Assembly: GCA_030152225.1 (NCBI GenBank)
Contig: JASLHL010000284.1
Location: forward strand, 1 to 12,175
Source of the DNA: Flavobacterium sp.
GTDB taxonomy: Bacteria; Bacteroidota; Bacteroidia; Flavobacteriales; Flavobacteriaceae
Direction of reading: 5' to 3'
DNA: 12,175 nucleotides
How positions within the stretch are numbered: the stretch's first letter is position 1; each line of letters begins with the position of its first letter. Made by a program: the position numbers and the translations under genes. Positions 6,721 to 11,334 of this stretch are shown here, piece by piece. Below the pieces are notes generated by a model. The model saw nothing but the letters and a program-made list of their open reading frames with translations, did not search any database and was not told where the DNA came from.

Positions 6721-7620
6721 TTATAATCCTGAAGCATAATAGGTAAAACCAAAACGGTAAGTTGCCATTTCGAGTAAAAGAATCTCTTTCACGGTTTGAG
6801 ATAGTGTTGCATCTTGGAGTACAGCCGCTTCCATTTCCTTAGAGTAGGCTGTAAAAACAACTGCACTTTTAAGGGTATTAAACGTACGGGTATATAAATC
6901 ATCAATTGCTCTAAAATCGGTCTGATCTTTTGGGTTTTTAAAAGAAAAGAGTTGTTGATAATAGGTGTCGCTTTCACCTGCAGCTGTATTTTTTATTTTC
7001 TCTAATAGCGCAACAGCCTCTTGTTTATCATAAATCGCTTGGATGCCTAATTTTTGGGCTTGACTGTATACTTTGTCGTATATTTTGTCATAAAAATCTC
7101 CCTGATTTTCCTTGAGTACTAGTTGTGAACTGGTTGGGTCATTCAGTACGGCGTTGACTAAAACATAATGTGTATACCCTAAGTCATCCATAAAATTAGA
7201 GGTATTGACGGCTGATTTAATTTGTGTTACATCGGATAAAATGGATACACGATTAGGAGATGAAAGGGTTGCATTTGTGGTCGTTTTGGAGGAATTACCT
7301 GGTAATGCTGCCCCAACAGAAGCTGCAGCACCAATAAGTAAGGCTTCTGTCCAGTCACTTTTCTTGCCGTGTTTTACTGCATAAGCTGCCGCAGCTTTTG
7401 CATCGGCTGTCGCAACATCTTTTAACCAACCCCAAAAACCAAGAGTCGTTGGGGTGGCACGAAACTCTTGCTTTTGTTGATAGGTTTGGGAGATTGTGGC
7501 ATAGATATCCGTTTGGGGAATCTGTTGCTTCTCTACCGACGGAGAAGATTGATCTGTGCTACAAGCAGTAGCGAAGATAACCATGCAGAAGAGCATGCTA
7601 TATTTCTTTTTCATAATCAT
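6721..7620 (-). CDS. Putative lipoprotein with an Ala/Gly-rich segment, family not recognised
   Basis: I do not recognise this protein of 299 residues (297 if it starts at the second Met, 7614, which gives the more typical MKKKYSM). The N terminus is a lipoprotein signal: three Lys, a hydrophobic core and A-T-A-C with the acceptor Cys20, followed by a Ser/Thr/Gln-rich linker. Residues about 60-82 (GFWGWLKDVATADAKAAAAYAV) and 92-108 (EALLIGAAASVGAALPG) are an aromatic/Ala/Gly-rich stretch that could be a membrane-inserting, glycine-zipper-like element. From about 125 on it is a polar, probably helical domain. No catalytic motif is visible. This architecture recalls poorly characterised Bacteroidota lipoproteins with Gly-rich segments, but that is a weak resemblance. 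It is monocistronic and convergent with rsgA, and a strong hairpin lies 10 nt upstream of its start. Confidence 0.8.
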   Translation of the reverse strand: MIMKKKYSMLFCMVIFATACSTDQSSPSVEKQQIPQTDIYATISQTYQQKQEFRATPTTLGFWGWLKDVATADAKAAAAYAVKHGKKSDWTEALLIGAAASVGAALPGNSSKTTTNATLSSPNRVSILSDVTQIKSAVNTSNFMDDLGYTHYVLVNAVLNDPTSSQLVLKENQGDFYDKIYDKVYSQAQKLGIQAIYDKQEAVALLEKIKNTAAGESDTYYQQLFSFKNPKDQTDFRAIDDLYTRTFNTLKSAVVFTAYSKEMEAAVLQDATLSQTVKEILLLEMATYRFGFTYYASGL

Positions 7621-7630
7621 AAAGAGTTGT

Positions 7631-7651
7631 GCAAGATCGAAGTGATCTTGC
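7631..7651 (-). promoter_or_regulatory. Leader hairpin just upstream of the lipoprotein start
   Basis: GCAAGATC and GATCTTGC form a perfect 8-bp stem around a 5-nt loop. On the - strand it would sit in the lipoprotein mRNA leader, ending 10 nt before the ATG at 7620, where it could affect ribosome access or RNA stability. Confidence 0.5.
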
Positions 7652-7757
7652 AGATTAATAAAAATGTTTCTTCGATCCTAACCTGCAAGAAAATCAAGTG
7701 TTTGATCGCTATCAAGACAACGTATTGTTCTTCTTTTGGGTACAGATTAGGTTATTG

Positions 7758-7774
7758 GCATAGCTATACTATGC
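7758..7774. other. 6-bp inverted repeat
   Basis: GCATAG and CTATGC are separated by CTATA. Read as + strand RNA, it overlaps the ATG at 7771 of a 22-codon frame. Confidence 0.4.
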
Positions 7775-7822
7775 AGGTAATGGGGGCGAATAGGTGGATA
7801 AGTGCCGGCAACTTCATCAAAA

Positions 7823-7844
7823 ATGCATTACGTAAGTAGTGCAT
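7823..7844 (+). other. 9-bp hairpin with GNRA-type tetraloop
   Basis: ATGCATTAC pairs with GTAGTGCAT (eight Watson-Crick pairs and one T-G) around GTAA. As + strand RNA the loop is GUAA, a stable GNRA tetraloop. On the - strand the wobble becomes a C-A mismatch and the loop becomes UUAC, which favours the + strand as the functional RNA. Confidence 0.5.
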
Positions 7845-7860
7845 ACATCACAAATTCTAA

Positions 7861-7906
7861 AAGGTGAATTCAATTTCGTGATGACTTGAATTCACTTTGT
7901 TTTTTT
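7861..7906 (+). terminator. Orphan terminator-like hairpin (possible 3' end of an unannotated RNA)
   Basis: GTGAATTCAA (7864-7873) pairs perfectly with TTGAATTCAC (7886-7895), extended outward by a G-T and two A-T pairs, with a 12-nt loop and then TTTGTTTTTTT. The T run is on the + strand, but no called + strand gene lies between the rsgA terminator and this point. It is either the end of a small + strand transcript starting in 7621-7860 or, as an alternative, an operator, because each arm contains the palindrome TGAATTCA. Confidence 0.6.
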
Positions 7907-8098
7907 AATAATAAGGTGATAGTTGTGTTTTTTGTGCTTTTTTTGAAGTTTTTACCATGTTTTTCTGTAGTGTTGGTTACTTTTTTGATAAAAGTGTACT
8001 ATGAAGTTAAGGTGAAAAATCAGATCTTTTTGTTATGAAAAAGTTAAATCAAAGCTGGGTAAGGTGATTTTTTTTGTTTTTTAAACCGCGATAAAGAG

Positions 8099-8172
8099 GT
8101 AAAACTAGTTGTAAATAGCAGATGAAAAACGCTATTTCCAATTCACCACCTTTCTTTATGGCTTAGTTTTAC
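8099..8172 (+). other. Nested hairpin region upstream of the DUF3857 gene
   Basis: GTAAAACTA (8099-8107) pairs with TAGTTTTAC (8164-8172), enclosing AAATAGC (8113-8119) paired with GCTATTT (8131-8137). A separate stem GATGAT/ATCATC follows at 8175-8191. These could be folds of a long leader or be upstream of the promoter and act only as DNA sites. Nothing else is recognisable. Confidence 0.4.
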
Positions 8173-8216
8173 TAGATGATCCTAAATCATCGCTAAAATT
8201 AGAGGTCAAACTGCTA

Positions 8217-8232
8217 TAGTTTTGTATTTTTG
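8217..8232 (+). promoter_or_regulatory. Two adjoining -7-like boxes for the DUF3857 gene
   Basis: TAGTTTTG (8217-8224) and TATTTTTG (8225-8232) both match TAnnTTTG exactly and sit back to back, 29-45 nt before the ATG at 8262. No clear TTTG/TTG -33 element is present at the expected distance. Confidence 0.4.
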
Positions 8233-8247
8233 AGAAGGATAATAAAA

Positions 8248-8265
8248 ATGTCAAATAGTAAATGA
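8248..8265 (+). other. Five-codon leader frame overlapping the DUF3857 start
   Basis: An ATG at 8248 encodes Met-Ser-Asn-Ser-Lys and stops with TGA at 8263-8265, overlapping the gene's ATG in ATGA. AGAAGGA at 8233-8239 (GAGAAGGAT context) is one of the few Shine-Dalgarno-like sequences in the window and is well spaced for this mini-frame rather than for the gene. Translation could be coupled; whether the peptide matters is unknown. Confidence 0.4.
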
Positions 8266-10250
8266 AAAAGCTTGTATTAATTACGCTGGGATTTTTTAGT
8301 TGCAGTAGTTTTGCTCAACATTTAGCAACTACAGCTGCTGACCAAGTAGAAAATGCACCAATCATTGAGGTAGATAATGAGGCGATGCAAAACAAGGCGG
8401 ACGCTGTGGTATTGAATGAAGAGGGCCTAGTGGAATACGAGTTTTCAGAAGACAGTGGTTTTGCTATCCTCCAAAAAGTCAAGCGACTCATCCAGATTAA
8501 TACCAATGAAGGAGTGAAACACGCCCATGTGTTTGTGCCTTTTTACTCTAATCGATATACTAAAGAAGTGGTCGAAATAGAGTCCTATAAGATTTACCGC
8601 ACCAATCAAGGAAAAGAAGAAGTAATTGAGGTGAAATTCGCGACAAATCGAATGGTTGAAGACGGTTTTTATGTCAAGGAAATTATCGCGAATGACGTTC
8701 GCGTAGGCGATCGCATTGAATATAGCTATAGTAAAAAATTAGACAATATCGATGTGATCCCCACTTGGTATTTCCAGGATGATTTACCTAAGCTTCAAAG
8801 TAACTATACCGTTAGAATTCCAGATAACTTAACCTATTTGATTACGAAGACTGGAACATTGAATGTAAACGAAACTAAAGAAGTTACTGAAACAGCCCGT
8901 GATTTAACCCGATCCAATTGGGGAACATCCTATCGTTTTAAGGAAGCCGTTTTACGTTTTAATGCCAAGGATATTCCTGCCTTTCGACCTGAACCTTTTT
9001 CAGCCAATGCACAGCGAAATAGTAGTACAATTCGATTTGATTTAATCCAATTTCAATATCCAATGAACCCCTCTGTAGTGATTCCACATGAACCAGTAGC
9101 TGTGGCAAAAGAAATGTACAAGGATCGAAATTTTGGCGGCGAACTCAAACAGGAGAAATTCTGGAGTAAAACGCTTGAAAATATTGATTTAAACGGTTTA
9201 CATGCACTAGAAAAAGCCGAAAAAGTGATTGCCTATGTTCAACAGCATATCAGATGGGATCAACAGTATGCCTATTGGACTGATAAAGGAGTAAAAAAGG
9301 CAATGAGTCAAGGAGAGGGGAATAGTGCAGATATTAATCTAGCCCTAGTTGGCGCATTGCGAGCAGCAGGCTTTTTAGCAGAACCGATTGTATTAAGCAC
9401 ACAATCTAATGGAGAAGCTCCAATTTTATTTGCGCGATTTGTCAATCATGTCATCGTGGGATTTCAAATAGAAGGCCAGTTTTATGTTGTGGACGGGACA
9501 AGTGATCATGCTGTTTTAAATGTATTGCCATTTGAAGATTTGAATGGATATGGCTGGATGATTACTGATCAATATGAGGTGACAAAAGTAGACCTAACTC
9601 CCAAACAACTTTCGTTTAAACAAGAAGACTTTCAACTGACTTTAGACGATTTGGGAAATGCAACAGGAATGATGAAAAGTCGTCTAACGCGTTATGAAGC
9701 CTTAGCTTTTAAGTTCAACTATGGGGAGAGTGCAGTAAATAGAAGTCGCGGTGATATTGAAGCGCGTAGTTCCCAATTCTTTTTGAGTGAAGGTGAGATT
9801 ACATCAACGCCAACAAAGGATATTGACCTACAGTTTCAGGTGAGAAAATTTAACTTTGCAACAGTAGATCCTCAAAATAAGACGTTGACCTTTAATCCGA
9901 TGGATTTTTATCGCGATAAAGTCAATCCATTTGAGCATCCGATGCGTGAAACGGACATTCATTTTAGCTATCCCTTTGTCGATATGTATAAGTTAGTAGT
10001 TCAACTACCTGAGGGATATCGATTGAAAAGCTATCCCAGTGATGAGGTGTATACTAGTCCGAAAACGGGAGCGAGTATGATGTACGAAGTGAAAGTCTTG
10101 GAGGGCAATCAATTGCAAGTCGGATTGAGTTTACGCATACAAAAAACCGATATAGCTAAAGCAGATTACAAGGAACTCCGCCTGTTGTATCTTACGCTTC
10201 AACAGCGAATAAAAGAGAGTTCAGTCGTGTTAGAAAAAATAAACAAGTAG
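8262..10250 (+). CDS. Exported DUF3857 / transglutaminase-like protein lacking the catalytic Cys
   Basis: A 662-residue exported protein. The signal peptide is residues 1-18 with cleavage at SFA|Q. The N-terminal DUF3857 domain (about 55-265) is beta-rich and includes V-R-V-G-D-R-I-E-Y at about 146-154. A transglutaminase-like core follows (about 315-415), then a C-terminal beta-rich domain. In active papain-like transglutaminases the core has Cys, His and Asp. Here the expected Cys position lies in G-N-S-A-D-I-N-L at 353-360 and has no Cys, whereas His396 (F-V-N-H-V) and Asp411 (V-V-D-G-T) remain. From memory this G-N-S-A-D-I-N form is common in Bacteroidota relatives, so it is probably a binding module rather than an enzyme. 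It is located in the periplasm or at the outer membrane. It leads a + strand cluster, with 12 nt to dtd, and its own function is unknown. Confidence 0.88.
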   Translation: MKKLVLITLGFFSCSSFAQHLATTAADQVENAPIIEVDNEAMQNKADAVVLNEEGLVEYEFSEDSGFAILQKVKRLIQINTNEGVKHAHVFVPFYSNRYTKEVVEIESYKIYRTNQGKEEVIEVKFATNRMVEDGFYVKEIIANDVRVGDRIEYSYSKKLDNIDVIPTWYFQDDLPKLQSNYTVRIPDNLTYLITKTGTLNVNETKEVTETARDLTRSNWGTSYRFKEAVLRFNAKDIPAFRPEPFSANAQRNSSTIRFDLIQFQYPMNPSVVIPHEPVAVAKEMYKDRNFGGELKQEKFWSKTLENIDLNGLHALEKAEKVIAYVQQHIRWDQQYAYWTDKGVKKAMSQGEGNSADINLALVGALRAAGFLAEPIVLSTQSNGEAPILFARFVNHVIVGFQIEGQFYVVDGTSDHAVLNVLPFEDLNGYGWMITDQYEVTKVDLTPKQLSFKQEDFQLTLDDLGNATGMMKSRLTRYEALAFKFNYGESAVNRSRGDIEARSSQFFLSEGEITSTPTKDIDLQFQVRKFNFATVDPQNKTLTFNPMDFYRDKVNPFEHPMRETDIHFSYPFVDMYKLVVQLPEGYRLKSYPSDEVYTSPKTGASMMYEVKVLEGNQLQVGLSLRIQKTDIAKADYKELRLLYLTLQQRIKESSVVLEKINK

Positions 10251-10262
10251 AAAAAAGATACA

Positions 10263-10715
10263 GTGAGAATAGTAATACAACGCGTAACAGAAGCCTCTGT
10301 TACAGTAGAGGGTGAAATTACGGGAAGCATCGGTAAGGGCTTACTCGTTTTAGTGGGAATAGAAGACATCGATACAAAACAAGATATTGAGTGGTTGTCG
10401 GGAAAATTGGTGAATTTGCGTATTTTTGAGGATGAACAAGGTGTGATGAATAAATCTGTTCTCGATATAAATGGAGCGGTGTTAGTTGTTAGTCAGTTTA
10501 CCTTACATGCATCAACAAAGAAAGGAAATAGACCTTCATACATTCGCGCAGCCAAACCCGATTTTGCTATTCCAATGTATGAGCAGTTCATCGCCCAAGT
10601 AGAAGAAGATTTAAGTAAAAAAGTACAAACAGGACGATTCGGTGCAGACATGAAAGTAGCTTTACTCAATGATGGACCTGTAACGATCTGTATTGATTCT
10701 CAAAATAAAGAATAA
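10263..10715 (+). CDS. dtd: D-aminoacyl-tRNA deacylase
   Basis: Dtd hydrolyses D-aminoacyl-tRNA (and Gly-tRNA-Ala), preventing D-amino acids from entering translation; it is a cytosolic homodimer. The 150-residue length is standard. The start is GTG at 10263, chosen because it gives the canonical N terminus M-R-I-V-I-Q-R-V; no ATG lies nearby in frame. The two family motifs are intact: S-Q-F-T-L at 77-81 and the Gly-cisPro motif in N-D-G-P-V-T at 136-141 (Gly138-Pro139), which enforces chiral selection. It starts 12 nt after the DUF3857 stop, and its stop shares one base with the next gene (TAATG at 10713-10717), so it is probably coupled to it. Confidence 0.96.
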   Translation: MRIVIQRVTEASVTVEGEITGSIGKGLLVLVGIEDIDTKQDIEWLSGKLVNLRIFEDEQGVMNKSVLDINGAVLVVSQFTLHASTKKGNRPSYIRAAKPDFAIPMYEQFIAQVEEDLSKKVQTGRFGADMKVALLNDGPVTICIDSQNKE

Positions 10716-10918
10716 TGAAAAATATACTAATCAAATTTAGCCTGTTCACGGTTATCTACATTTTGTTTTCGTGGATCATTGCCAATGATTTTATTTGTGC
10801 CTTACAAGGTGATCCTTTATGTATGCAAAATGTAGCCATCCGCTATGTGATTTTCATCGTTTTGATGATTGTTTATGAGAAGTGGGTGAAAAATAGATTG
10901 TTTAAAAAAGGAAAGTAA
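10715..10918 (+). CDS. Small two-helix membrane protein, function unknown
   Basis: A 67-residue protein with two hydrophobic helices (about 6-23 and 40-54), a short loop carrying Cys28 and Cys36 (C-A-L-Q-G-D-P-L-C) and a strongly basic C-terminal tail (EKWVKNRLFKKGK). The basic tail predicts a cytoplasmic C terminus, which puts the loop and its two Cys in the periplasm, where they could form a disulfide. I know no family for it. Its ATG overlaps the dtd stop by one base, a good sign that it is a real, translated gene. Confidence 0.75.
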   Translation: MKNILIKFSLFTVIYILFSWIIANDFICALQGDPLCMQNVAIRYVIFIVLMIVYEKWVKNRLFKKGK

Positions 10919-10925
10919 AAGAAGA

Positions 10926-10973
10926 TGTGTTCGGTTTGTTTGCTGGCTCTAGAGACCGAAGACAAACCACACA
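10926..10973 (+). promoter_or_regulatory. Inverted repeats able to form two exclusive hairpins before the MazG-type gene
   Basis: Fold A pairs TGTGT (10926-10930) and GGTTTGT (10933-10939) with ACAAACC and ACACA (10962-10973), leaving a 2-nt bulge. Fold B pairs TTCGGT (10930-10935) with ACCGAA (10955-10960). Inside both, CTCTAGAG (10947-10954) is palindromic. A and B share bases and cannot coexist. The hairpin is followed by an A-rich tract, not a T run, so it is not a + strand terminator. It lies 22 nt before the next start. Confidence 0.55.
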
Positions 10974-10994
10974 AAAAATAAAAAAAGTAAAAAA

Positions 10995-11321
10995 ATGAAG
11001 ATACAAGACGCACAGTTAGCAGTAGATACGTGGATCAAAGAACACGGTGTTCGCTATTTTAATGAGTTGACTAATATGGCTCAATTAACAGAAGAAGTTG
11101 GAGAAGTAGCGCGTATTATTGCTCGTCGTTATGGAGAACAATCGGAAAAAGAGAGTGATAAAAACAAAGATTTAGGAGAAGAGCTAGCCGATGTAGTTTT
11201 TGTGGTCTTGTGTTTAGCCAATCAAACTGGGGTAAATTTACAGGAGGCATTTGACAAAAAAATGGACCTGAAAACCAAACGCGATCACGATCGCCATCAC
11301 AACAACGAAAAATTAAAATAA
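10995..11321 (+). CDS. MazG-type nucleotide pyrophosphohydrolase
   Basis: A 108-residue single-domain all-alpha NTP-PPase of the MazG/YpjD type, a cytosolic enzyme that hydrolyses NTPs or dNTPs to the monophosphate and pyrophosphate, thought to clean the nucleotide pool. The metal-binding motif is visible: Glu33, Glu34 and Glu37 in T-E-E-V-G-E-V-A, and Glu63-x-x-Asp66 in G-E-E-L-A-D-V, giving the family's E-E-x-x-E ... E-x-x-D. The actual substrate cannot be told. The C terminus is a basic/His-rich tail (KTKRDHDRHHNNEKLK) that may be disordered. It is 76 nt downstream of the small membrane protein, separated by inverted repeats, and 13 nt before aroA. Confidence 0.93.
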   Translation: MKIQDAQLAVDTWIKEHGVRYFNELTNMAQLTEEVGEVARIIARRYGEQSEKESDKNKDLGEELADVVFVVLCLANQTGVNLQEAFDKKMDLKTKRDHDRHHNNEKLK

Positions 11322-11334
11322 GCGGAACTACTAG

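Larger units (their letters stand above)
7621..8261. other. Gene-poor, hairpin-rich intergenic region
   Basis: This is 641 nt between the diverging lipoprotein and DUF3857 genes with no convincing protein gene. It holds, in order, an 8-bp stem (7631-7651), a 6-bp stem (7758-7774), a 9-bp stem with a GTAA loop (7823-7844), a terminator-like hairpin with a T run (7861-7906), a T-rich stretch (about 7897-8100), a nested fold (8099-8172), a 6-bp stem (8175-8191), two -7-like boxes (8217-8232) and a five-codon leader frame (8248-8265). The density of inverted repeats in the first 290 nt is high for a plain spacer. Confidence 0.7.

Noticed and set aside
7793-7801. DnaA-box-like sequence (TTATCCACC on the - strand)
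   Set aside because: A single 8-of-9 match without neighbouring boxes, an AT-rich unwinding element or dnaA/dnaN genes is expected by chance.
7468-7839. A 123-codon + strand frame overlapping the lipoprotein gene
   Set aside because: Its first part is antisense to the lipoprotein signal and linker region and looks non-protein-like; only its last 22 codons were kept as a low-confidence observation.
7851-7859. TAGAATTTG on the - strand as a promoter for the lipoprotein gene
   Set aside because: It has three instead of two bases between TA and TTTG and no -33 element at a normal distance.
8035-8067. Ten-codon frame with a Trp (Met-Lys-Lys-Leu-Asn-Gln-Ser-Trp-Val-Arg) as a leader peptide
   Set aside because: There is only one Trp, no paired terminator/antiterminator follows, and the downstream gene is not biosynthetic.
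8122-8166. Fourteen-codon frame inside the nested repeats
   Set aside because: It has no ribosome-binding context and its sequence is explained by the inverted repeats; short frames are common by chance here.
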